A stretch of 9,627 nucleotides of DNA from contig CANBTK010000035.1 of NCBI GenBank assembly GCA_947372365.1, positions 1 through 9,627 on the forward strand. The letters are read 5' to 3'. This document shows positions 1 to 5,448 of the stretch, one piece after another (position 1 is the stretch's first letter; each line of letters opens with the position of its first letter). The notes beneath the pieces were generated by a model. That model was not told the origin of the DNA, did not search any database, and saw nothing but the letters and a program-made list of their open reading frames with translations. The position numbers were made by a program, and so were the translations under genes. This stretch comes from Flavipsychrobacter stenotrophus. Lineage in GTDB: Bacteria; Bacteroidota; Bacteroidia; Chitinophagales; Chitinophagaceae.

Positions 1-1
1 A

Positions 2-526
2 TCTAAGAATATGTCCTGTTATGACAGGCTTGATTTTCAAAGAGGTTTGTCAGGACAGGATTTAAATGCACCTTACCTTGTTTTATACAATGCGTCTGCA
101 AAAGACGCCAATGCTACTGTAGTTAAAAGAGAAGATTTTGATTTGGAATTTATTGTTGAAAGTGTTGCCTATGTTTTTTATACAAGCGATTTGGATGAGG
201 CATTTTATTTAACAGCTATTCTAAATTCGTCCGCTCCCAATGAATTGATGAAGGATTTTCAAGCGAGAGGTTTGTTCGGCGCGAGGCATGTCCACAAAAA
301 AATCTTGGATATTTACTACCCAAGATACGACTGTAACACCCGGAATCACAAGAAATTGGCCGAGCTAAGTGAAATTTCTCATGAGAAGGCAAAGGGTTTT
401 TTGAGTGAGAATATGCCAACTGGCCAACTTACTGCTCACAAATTGGGTAGTTTGCGGGTGTTAGTTAAAAAACACCTCGTGAATGAAATGAAAGAGATAA
501 ACGATTTGGTAGTGAAAATCATCTAG
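2..526 (+). CDS. C-terminal fragment of a probable N6-adenine DNA methyltransferase / restriction-modification protein (truncated by window edge)
   Basis: The reading frame is open from base 2 with no stop before the first ATG at 11, so the gene almost certainly begins outside the window and only about 174 C-terminal residues are visible. The stop is TAG at 524-526. The central stretch (an 'AILNSS' segment, then 'ARGLFGARHVHKK', then 'YYPRYD') resembles the end of the target-recognition region of large N-6 DNA methylases and type IIG-like restriction-modification enzymes, where a phrase of the form AILNS...RGLFGARHIHK...P.FD is common. The catalytic NPPY and SAM-binding motifs would lie upstream and cannot be checked. 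The tail is lysine-rich and helical in character. Function is inferred from remembered family similarity only. An alternative is an unrelated conserved hypothetical protein. Confidence 0.5.
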   Translation, partial: SKNMSCYDRLDFQRGLSGQDLNAPYLVLYNASAKDANATVVKREDFDLEFIVESVAYVFYTSDLDEAFYLTAILNSSAPNELMKDFQARGLFGARHVHKKILDIYYPRYDCNTRNHKKLAELSEISHEKAKGFLSENMPTGQLTAHKLGSLRVLVKKHLVNEMKEINDLVVKII

Positions 527-615
527 CGTAGCTAAGACGTTAAAATTGTGTAAACCATGTGAAATACTTATAGCTGTATTTGGACAACTAATGTGGCTGG
601 TAGGTAATATTAAAT

Positions 616-623
616 TAACTTTG
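616..623 (+). promoter_or_regulatory. Bacteroidota-type -7 box (TAACTTTG) for the thioredoxin gene
   Basis: TAACTTTG matches the Bacteroidota consensus TAnnTTTG exactly and lies 32 bases upstream of the ATG at 656. No good -33 TTTG is seen at the usual spacing (only GTGG near 593-596), so the assignment is tentative. The box overlaps the GTG at 623, which argues against that codon as the translation start. Confidence 0.45.
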
Positions 624-655
624 TGCTTTACAAAAACGAAAATAAAACCAAAAAT

Positions 656-976
656 ATGGCAGCAGTATTCACCGATTCAAATTTTGATGCGGATGTTTTA
701 AAGGCGGATAAATTATCCGTTGTTGATTTCTGGGCTCCATGGTGTGGCCCTTGCCTTGCATTAGGCCCTACAATTGATGCCCTTTCAAAAGAATATGAAG
801 GCAAAGTAAATGTAGGTAAGATTAATGTTGACGAGAACCCGAATGTTTCTGTTCAATATGGTATCACGAGCATTCCATGTATCCTGTTTATAAAAGACGG
901 CAAGGTTGTAGACAAGCAGATTGGTGCAGCACCAAAGCCTGTTTTTGATAAAAAAATACAGAAGTTACTTTCCTAA
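656..976 (+). CDS. trxA: Thioredoxin
   Basis: This 106-residue protein has the length and layout of a classical cytoplasmic thioredoxin, which reduces disulfides in client enzymes using electrons from thioredoxin reductase. The active site WCGPC gives redox cysteines C30 and C33. Upstream is the conserved strand 'VVDFWAPW'. Further on are 'INVDENP' and 'YGITSIP', with the cis-proline at about residue 74. There is no signal peptide. The ATG at 656 is preferred over the in-frame GTG at 623 because homologues start with M-A-x-V/F, an A-rich stretch precedes the ATG, and a -7 box overlaps the GTG. Two positions are unusual: the residue after WCGPC is Leu, where Lys or Arg is typical, and the residue after the cis-proline is a third cysteine (C75) where Thr is typical. 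The gene appears monocistronic, ending at the hairpin at 1006-1033. It could supply electrons to the MsrA encoded downstream, but that protein is probably extracytoplasmic, so this link is weak. Confidence 0.93.
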   Translation: MAAVFTDSNFDADVLKADKLSVVDFWAPWCGPCLALGPTIDALSKEYEGKVNVGKINVDENPNVSVQYGITSIPCILFIKDGKVVDKQIGAAPKPVFDKKIQKLLS

Positions 977-1005
977 TCAGGAGTATTTTATAGGTTATTA
1001 TCTAT

Positions 1006-1040
1006 GTAAAAGGTGGCTACTGCCACCTTTTACATTTTGT
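1006..1040. terminator. Strong bidirectional terminator between trxA and the minus-strand lipoprotein gene
   Basis: A perfect 12-bp inverted repeat, GTAAAAGGTGGC (1006-1017) and GCCACCTTTTAC (1022-1033), encloses a 4-base loop TACT. The T-rich half of the stem gives a U-tract in either direction. It lies 29 bases after the trxA stop and 25 bases beyond the stop of the convergent gene, so it can serve both. Confidence 0.85.
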
Positions 1041-1058
1041 AGTATTGTGCTGCCACAT

Positions 1059-1592
1059 TTAGTGCATGCACCCTACATATACTTCGCCCTTCAGCACAAA
1101 AGCCTTTCCTGCAAAGGGTTTTATAACTTTTAGCATAGAATCGGCACTTTGTTTCGTTTCGTATATGCCCGCAACCAGGGCGATGTTCTTCTGTGCGGTC
1201 GCCCTCGTATACGTTGCTGCATATTCGAGGCTCAGGCTTTCCGATGGGAACCTGCGCGGCGCGTATGTGCCACGGTACATCTCATCTTCATCATCGTCCC
1301 GCAGTACAATTTCGTTTTTCGCAGCATTATAATACCGGTTCATTGTATCAATGCGTATGTGGCTGTTAGTATTCAACTTTGCCATCACGGCTCTCAATTT
1401 GTAGTAGCTAAGCCCGGTATCAGCTATAGTAATATACAGGCACTGGTAATCGCCAACGCCCGCGGTATCGGTTGTGGGTGGGGGAGTGCCGGGTATTGGG
1501 TTAGGCTGCTCCGCAGCAGCAGTGCCGTTTTTTGTATTGTCAGGCGTATTATTGCCGGCGCAACCGTTAAGCAGCAAAACGGATAGCGGCAA
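1059..1592 (-). CDS. Small putative lipoprotein of unknown function
   Basis: The minus-strand frame ends with TAA at 1061-1059 and encodes about 177 residues from a TTG at 1592-1590. That TTG leaves only ten residues, with no positive charge, before the lipobox-like LLNGC, which is too short for a signal peptide. The frame stays open upstream to a TGA at 1649-1647. Starting at an ATT codon (1616-1614) would give a normal-looking signal of the form I-S-F-Y-K-W-A followed by the hydrophobic run and L-N-G-C. After the cysteine comes a Thr/Pro/Ala/Asn-rich linker of about 35 residues. A folded part follows with an acidic patch ('RDDDEDE') and a C-terminal segment 'ALVAGIYETKQSADSMLK' then 'VLKGEVYVGCMH', which weakly recalls SPOR-type repeats (faint, not an assignment). 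No family is recognised. Its G+C looks higher than that of the neighbouring genes. It is convergent with trxA and divergent from msrA. Confidence 0.65.
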   Translation of the reverse strand: MPLSVLLLNGCAGNNTPDNTKNGTAAAEQPNPIPGTPPPTTDTAGVGDYQCLYITIADTGLSYYKLRAVMAKLNTNSHIRIDTMNRYYNAAKNEIVLRDDDEDEMYRGTYAPRRFPSESLSLEYAATYTRATAQKNIALVAGIYETKQSADSMLKVIKPFAGKAFVLKGEVYVGCMH

Positions 1593-1647
1593 AACAGCCC
1601 ATTTATAAAAACTAATGTTAAAACCCAGTTGATTTTCGTGTAAGGCT

Positions 1648-1655
1648 CAAAATTA
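1648..1655 (-). promoter_or_regulatory. Candidate -7 box (TAATTTTG) for the minus-strand lipoprotein gene
   Basis: Read on the minus strand, 1655 to 1648 is TAATTTTG, an exact match to TAnnTTTG. Transcription would start near 1641, about 25 bases before the ATT codon at 1616 and 49 before the TTG at 1592. No clear -33 TTTG is seen (only TTTA-like sequence in the expected area). Confidence 0.4.
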
Positions 1656-1665
1656 GGGTTTTGGG

Positions 1666-1684
1666 AAAAGCCATAAAGGCTTTT
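1666..1684 (+). other. Short hairpin with T-tract just upstream of msrA
   Basis: AAAAGCC (1666-1672) and GGCTTTT (1678-1684) form a perfect 7-bp stem with a 5-base loop, followed by a further T. It resembles a small intrinsic terminator but sits in the divergent promoter region 32 bases before the msrA ATG, where no gene needs terminating. It may be an attenuator, a 5'-UTR structure or chance. Confidence 0.35.
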
Positions 1685-1716
1685 TATTCGTTACTGTAAT
1701 GGTAAAACAAAATAGC

Positions 1717-2415
1717 ATGAAAATATTCACATCGGTAGTAGTAGCAATTTTTTTAGGAATGGGTGTTATATCCTGCGGGCAGGCCGTACCTCCACAACAG
1801 CGGGACAATATCGCTGCTAATTTCTCAAAGGGCAAGGAAGCTGGTATTTTATCAAAGTACAGCCAGGCGACTTTTGCAGCAGGTTGCTTTTGGCACGAGG
1901 AAACCCTTTTTGAAAGCCTGAAGGGGGTGAAGGAGGTGGTTTCAGGTTATTCAGGTGGCACAACTGCAAACCCTACCTATGAAGATATTGAAACGGGCGC
2001 AACCGGGCATGCAGAAACAGTGAATATATATTACGATAGTAGTGTAATTACTTTTCCTATGTTGCTGAAAACATATTTTGAAGCTATGGAAAGCCCTACC
2101 CAAGTTAACGGGCAGGGGCCAGACCATGGTACACAGTACCGTTCCATTATTTTTTTCAGGAATGAAAAAGAAAGGTCCCTGTCTGAACAGATGGTGAAAA
2201 AACTTAACGATTCCGGAGTTTACGGTGCGCCGATAGCAGCAACAGTAGAACCTCTAGTTAAATTCTGGGAAGCTGAGGGCTACCACCAGGATTACATCAA
2301 TACGCATACCGACAACCCCTATGTTTACAGCGTAAGCATCCCCGGTATAGCACGCTTTCAGGCAAAGCATCCTGAGATGGTAAAACCAGGACGCAATTTT
2401 GCTACAGGAAGGTAA
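1717..2415 (+). CDS. msrA: Peptide methionine sulfoxide reductase A, lipoprotein form without a resolving cysteine
   Basis: MsrA reduces methionine-S-sulfoxide in oxidised proteins. From the ATG at 1717 the protein has 232 residues. Residues 1-20 form a lipoprotein-type signal (Lys2, hydrophobic core, 'GVISC' with lipid-acceptor C20), so the enzyme is probably anchored in the periplasm. The in-frame ATG at 1699 would add six residues ahead of this signal and is less likely. The MsrA fold begins near residue 50. The catalytic motif GCFW gives nucleophile C57. 'SGYSGG', 'NPTY' (Y88), 'TGHAE' (E100) and 'GPDHGTQYRS' (D136, Y141) match E. coli catalytic residues Y82, E94, D129 and Y134. The residue after GCFW is His instead of the usual Gly or Cys. 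The only cysteines are C20 and C57, so no resolving cysteine exists and the sulfenic acid must be reduced directly by an external thiol partner. The gene stands alone, divergent from the small lipoprotein gene. Confidence 0.92.
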   Translation: MKIFTSVVVAIFLGMGVISCGQAVPPQQRDNIAANFSKGKEAGILSKYSQATFAAGCFWHEETLFESLKGVKEVVSGYSGGTTANPTYEDIETGATGHAETVNIYYDSSVITFPMLLKTYFEAMESPTQVNGQGPDHGTQYRSIIFFRNEKERSLSEQMVKKLNDSGVYGAPIAATVEPLVKFWEAEGYHQDYINTHTDNPYVYSVSIPGIARFQAKHPEMVKPGRNFATGR

Positions 2416-2514
2416 GGAACTGGCAGCCAGGACACCAGATTAGTTTAAATTTAGAGCACTTTCCTTGTATATGTTATCTATTGGTTACGCAAGCATCTTT
2501 TTCCCCTTAATTGT

Positions 2515-2557
2515 AAGCTGATAGGCACTTTTTAGTACCAACTTCGCGGCTTTTTTT
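2515..2557 (+). terminator. Probable intrinsic terminator of msrA
   Basis: AAGCTG (2515-2520) pairs with CGGCTT (2547-2552) through one G-U. Inside, GGcACT (2524-2529) pairs with AGTaCC (2534-2539) across one mismatch, giving a two-part hairpin followed by seven T's (2551-2557). It begins 100 bases after the msrA stop. The stem is imperfect, so confidence is moderate. Confidence 0.4.
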
Positions 2558-2613
2558 ATTTGGTAACAATAAATTCACCTGCCTGAATTCACGTGAAATC
2601 CACATTTTTGTTT

Positions 2614-2671
2614 TGAAGCCTTCTGGAGCCAAGAATAGGCTGTAGTAAGGCTTCAGTTGCGTTTTTGCAAC
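2614..2671. other. Two consecutive hairpins in the msrA-gldK intergenic region
   Basis: TGAAGCCTT (2614-2622) and AAGGCTTCA (2647-2655) form a perfect 9-bp stem. Nested inside, AGCC (2627-2630) pairs with GGCT (2638-2641) around a 7-base loop, with small internal loops between the two stems. Directly after it GTTGC (2656-2660) and GCAAC (2667-2671) form a second hairpin with loop GTTTTT. The arrangement suggests a structured RNA or a protein-binding site. I recognise no known riboswitch class. Confidence 0.5.
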
Positions 2672-2701
2672 CAAAAGTTAAAAATTGAGTATATTTTCAT
2701 T

Positions 2702-2754
2702 GAGAAACGGTTTAAATTATTTTGCTTTTTTAGCAAATAGTGCCGTTATTTCTC
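2702..2754. repeat. Nested inverted repeat upstream of the phased direct repeat
   Basis: The outer arms GAGAAA (2702-2707) and TTTCTC (2749-2754) are continued by CGG (2708-2710) and CCG (2743-2745), with three unpaired bases on the right arm. An inner stem, TTTGCT (2721-2726) and AGCAAA (2732-2737), has a loop of five T's. It ends ten bases before the direct repeats at 2765-2796, so it may be an operator or a DNA or RNA structure controlling the gld operon. Confidence 0.45.
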
Positions 2755-2764
2755 GAAATATTTT

Positions 2765-2796
2765 TTACTTTTACGAGAACTTAATTACCTTTACGA
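2765..2796 (+). promoter_or_regulatory. Phased direct repeat TTACYTTTACGA, candidate tandem promoter elements of gldKLMN
   Basis: TTACTTTTACGA (2765-2776) recurs as TTACCTTTACGA (2785-2796), 11 of 12 bases identical and exactly 20 bases apart, about two helical turns. Each copy contains TAnnTTTA, one base from the Bacteroidota -7 consensus TAnnTTTG. They could be two alternative -7 boxes or two sites for a dimeric regulator. Either reading places the gldK start codon some 200 bases downstream. Confidence 0.4.
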
Positions 2797-3003
2797 AAAA
2801 TAATTAGAACAATTGCAACTGGAAAAGTTGTTATTGTGGTAAGTTTTTATTTTTTTTGTCGAAGTTTGCTTAATGAAATGTGAAATTTTAGTTGTTGCTG
2901 GTTTTCCCTATCGCACCAGCCTTGTTGATTTTCGTTAAGCAGGCAAGTTTTTTATTTACAGGTATAAAATTTGAGATTCATTTTAAATAAAATTCATATG
3001 TAT

Positions 3004-4596
3004 ATGAAGAGTACACATTTTGCATTGTCATTGTTTGTTACAGCATCTTCGTTGTCCATGTTTTGTAGCGCGCAACAGCAAAAGTCACGTATTCGTCCGG
3101 TGATACCTTACGAGCACCAGAAATTATCGGCCCCTCCGGGAATGGTTTACGTTCCGGGTGGTTCTACAATTATTAAATATAGCCAGCAGGCTACAGATAG
3201 TAATTGTGTTAAAAAAGTGAGCCTTAGCTCGTTTTTTATTGACAAGACCGAAGTTACTAACCAGCAATACAGGCAGTTTGTGGAGTGGGTTATTGACTCC
3301 ATTGCAATCACCAATTATTTGAGGGACGAAGACAAGTATTTTAAAGATGCAAAAGTACTTGACTCTGCCAGCCATGAAATAAGTACCGTAAGGCGCATTA
3401 ACTGGGCTAGGGTGGACCACAAAGAAATTTTTGAAAATGCTGAAAGCCGTGCTAAAGTGCGTGCTATGCTTGATGAGAGGGGACAGATAAGGAAAGATTC
3501 CATAATGTTCGCTTTCACCTATATGAGGGCTAAGGGCACTAACCCTAAGTTGAAGCCAGGTACTTACGCAACCGAAGCAATAGGTGTTTATCCTGATCAG
3601 GAAATATGGGCTAAGGACTTAACTAATGCACAGACAGATATCCTTGTTGAAAATTATTTCACTAGCCCTCCATACGACGATTATCCGGTTGTAGGTGTTA
3701 ACTGGAAGCAGGCAAGGGCGTTTTGCGCATGGAGGTCTTTGACTTCAAATGGCTATACAGAAGTTGCTGATTACATGAAGAACTACCATCTTTCTTACAG
3801 CCTGCCTTCTGAAGCTCAGTGGGTATATGCTGCTCAGCAAGATATGAGGGCTTATTCAAAAATGTTGTCTGATGGTGGTGCCCTGAATCAGGTTAAAGAA
3901 ACCAAAGAAAAAGGTAAGGAAGCTACTAAGGAAGTTAAAGAAGAAAAAGTAGGCAAGAAAGACAAAAAGGTTAAGAAGCCAGGCAAAAAGTCAGCCGATT
4001 CTACTGCTACAGTTGCAGTACCTTCTGAAACACCTGCTAGCAGTGATGATGCAAACTCAAGCTGGTTGTCTTCAGCTGCTACTACAGTTGATAACTCTGC
4101 TTCACTGAAAGAAGATACACTTGCATTCTACGACCCAATGGTTGCTGATGACAAGAACAGCATCCCTTCTGATAAGAAGGGCCTTACTGCAAACTTCAAG
4201 CAAGATGAAGGCGATTACACAGGCGATGGTTCACCATTCACAGTACCAGTTATGTCTTACTCACCAAATGATTTCGGTATTTACAACATGGTAGGTAACG
4301 TAGCAGAATGGACAATGGATGCTTACAGCCCTTCTACATTTGCTTTCGTATCAGACGTTAACCCAGTATTATTATATGATGCTGATGCAACTGATTCTGA
4401 CCCAATGAAGCGTAAAGTAGTACGTGGTGGTTCATTCCTGAGCAATGCAAAATCATTGAGCCCATATTCTAGGGACTTTGAAATGCAGAACACAGCGCAT
4501 TGTTTTATCGGTTTCAGGTGTGTAATGGGTGCTCCGGAAATATTGAGCAACGTAACCGCTACCCGCAAAAAAACTGCTCCAGCAAAAAGGAAATAA
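3004..4596 (+). CDS. gldK: GldK/PorK, T9SS periplasmic ring component with sulfatase-modifying-factor fold
   Basis: GldK, with GldN, forms the large periplasmic ring of the T9SS under the outer membrane. From the ATG at 3004 the protein has 530 residues; an ATG at 2998 is also possible. The signal peptide (residues 1-23) ends in 'CSAQQQ', favouring cleavage after A23. Typical GldK is a lipoprotein; here C21 is preceded by S-M-F, a poor lipobox. The formylglycine-enzyme-like domain is shown by 'GMVYVPGG' (46-53), 'DKTEVTNQQY' (80-89), 'YPVVGVNW' (227-234), 'LPSEAQW' (267-273), 'MVGNVAEW' (429-436), 'VVRGGSF' (472-478) and 'GFRC' (503-506). The fold is known to be structural in this family. A low-complexity insert interrupts it: residues 298-329 contain 15 lysines in 32, followed by a Ser/Thr/Ala/Pro stretch to about 370. 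At 530 residues it is longer than the roughly 460-490 I recall for studied homologues. First gene of gldKLMN. Confidence 0.93.
   Translation: MKSTHFALSLFVTASSLSMFCSAQQQKSRIRPVIPYEHQKLSAPPGMVYVPGGSTIIKYSQQATDSNCVKKVSLSSFFIDKTEVTNQQYRQFVEWVIDSIAITNYLRDEDKYFKDAKVLDSASHEISTVRRINWARVDHKEIFENAESRAKVRAMLDERGQIRKDSIMFAFTYMRAKGTNPKLKPGTYATEAIGVYPDQEIWAKDLTNAQTDILVENYFTSPPYDDYPVVGVNWKQARAFCAWRSLTSNGYTEVADYMKNYHLSYSLPSEAQWVYAAQQDMRAYSKMLSDGGALNQVKETKEKGKEATKEVKEEKVGKKDKKVKKPGKKSADSTATVAVPSETPASSDDANSSWLSSAATTVDNSASLKEDTLAFYDPMVADDKNSIPSDKKGLTANFKQDEGDYTGDGSPFTVPVMSYSPNDFGIYNMVGNVAEWTMDAYSPSTFAFVSDVNPVLLYDADATDSDPMKRKVVRGGSFLSNAKSLSPYSRDFEMQNTAHCFIGFRCVMGAPEILSNVTATRKKTAPAKRK
3895..3990 (+). other. Lysine-rich low-complexity insert within gldK
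   Basis: These 32 codons carry 15 lysines interspersed with Glu, Gly and Val and no aromatic residues. They separate the 'LPSEAQW' part of the fold from the 'GNVAEW' part. The segment is probably a disordered, strongly basic loop exposed in the periplasm. It is in frame with no sign of frameshift. Confidence 0.75.
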
Positions 4597-4666
4597 CAGC
4601 AAAATTCAGCGAAACTTTACAACTCACACATAAACTATAGTAAATCCATTAAAATTCAATTTAAAT

Positions 4667-5410
4667 ATGAGCAATAATCCGCAGCAATCAGCAGGAAAAA
4701 AACCAGGCCTAAATTCAGTAATTTCTTGGGGTGCCAGTGTTGTTATCATTGGTTTGATGTTTAAAATCCTTCACTGGAGAGGTGGGGAGTTTATGATCGC
4801 AGCAGGTTTGATGACTGAATCAGTGTTGTTCTTTATACTTGGTTTCGCTGCTATGGAAGCGAAAGAGCCAACTGCAGAAGAAGGCGGTAAAGCTTCAGGC
4901 CTTGACGATTTGTTAGCTACTGCTATCAGCCCAGCTGTAATTCAGAAATTGAGTAAAGGCTTCGAGCAGTTCACTAAAACTGTTGAAACAGTTAATCAGG
5001 TTGCAGGTACAGGTAATGTTACTCAGGGCATGGTTAAGGAAATTGAAAGTGCTACAGGTGATTTGAGGAAATTCCGCGAAAATGTTTCTGTAATATCTAA
5101 AGATTTCGATGCATTTGGTAAAACTTTACAGTCTATCAACCAGATGTCAATTGCATCTACCACAATGCTGAAGGATTTTGAATCAGCAAGCCTGGGTATG
5201 AAGGCTTATGCTAAAAACATGACTGACATGAACTCAAGCTTCGATACGTTTAACAAAACGTTACAGGCTATCAATGCTATGACTGCTTCTTCACAGACCA
5301 TGCTTAAAGAATTCGAAGCTGCTACACAAGGTATGAAAGCCTACAACAAAAACATCACTGACCTGAGTAAAGTTTACCAGGCTCAATTGGATGCATTCAA
5401 AAAAATCTAA
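4667..5410 (+). CDS. gldL: GldL/PorL, inner-membrane T9SS motor protein
   Basis: GldL (247 residues) assembles with GldM into the proton-driven motor that powers T9SS export and gliding. Two transmembrane helices are visible at about 17-34 and 42-62, joined by the short conserved turn 'FKILHW' (32-37) then 'RGG'. E51, in 'GLMTES' within the second helix, corresponds to the membrane glutamate known as essential in Flavobacterium GldL (E49 there). K33 and H36 fit the other conserved polar residues. The remainder is cytoplasmic and helical. It contains a perfect-length tandem repeat of 45 residues (147-191 and 192-236) and a diverged earlier copy (99-146). The start is the ATG at 4667, preceded by an A/T-rich stretch. 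It lies 70 bases after gldK and 38 before gldM, with no terminator between. Confidence 0.95.
   Translation: MSNNPQQSAGKKPGLNSVISWGASVVIIGLMFKILHWRGGEFMIAAGLMTESVLFFILGFAAMEAKEPTAEEGGKASGLDDLLATAISPAVIQKLSKGFEQFTKTVETVNQVAGTGNVTQGMVKEIESATGDLRKFRENVSVISKDFDAFGKTLQSINQMSIASTTMLKDFESASLGMKAYAKNMTDMNSSFDTFNKTLQAINAMTASSQTMLKEFEAATQGMKAYNKNITDLSKVYQAQLDAFKKI
5105..5374 (+). repeat. 135-base in-frame tandem repeat in gldL
   Basis: Two units of exactly 45 codons (5105-5239 and 5240-5374) begin 'FDAFGKTLQSIN' and 'FDTFNKTLQAIN' and align without gaps through 'GMKAYAKNMTDM' and 'GMKAYNKNITDL'. A weaker 48-codon copy (4961-5104, beginning 'FEQFTKTVETVN') precedes them. The DNA copies have diverged, so the duplication is old and is kept at protein level. 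Confidence 0.85.
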
Positions 5411-5448
5411 CCTTACACAGCTAACCTAATCTTAAATTATTAATTCGC

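Larger units (their letters stand above)
2416..3003. other. Long AT-rich intergenic region, probable leader and control region of the gld operon
   Basis: About 590 bases lie between msrA and gldK and carry no reading frame I can support on either strand. The region holds a likely msrA terminator (2515-2557), two adjacent hairpins (2614-2671), a larger nested inverted repeat (2702-2754), a 20-bp-phased direct repeat (2765-2796) and a weaker 6-bp inverted repeat, GCTGGT (2897-2902) with ACCAGC (2915-2920). A TATAAAATTTG stretch at 2963-2973 resembles a -7 box with one base too many between TA and TTTG. If transcription starts at the phased repeats, the gldK leader is roughly 200 bases long. Confidence 0.6.

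Noticed and set aside
562..581. Inverted repeat AAATAC / GTATTT after the left-edge gene
   Set aside because: It has only six AT-rich base pairs with an 8-base loop and no T-tract, too weak to call a terminator or operator.
1149..1586. Plus-strand open frame of 145 residues opposite the minus-strand lipoprotein gene
   Set aside because: It is rich in Cys, Arg and Ile with no domain-like pattern, and the minus frame has a lipobox and a promoter-like box. It is most likely a shadow of that gene.
2963..2973. TATAAAATTTG as the -7 box of gldK
   Set aside because: There are three bases between TA and TTTG instead of two, and no -33 TTTG at usable distance. It is mentioned in the intergenic entry only.
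2971..3003. TTG at 2971 as the gldK start
   Set aside because: It would put extra charged residues before the signal peptide. The ATG at 3004, with the MK start and the hydrophobic core, is the better choice.
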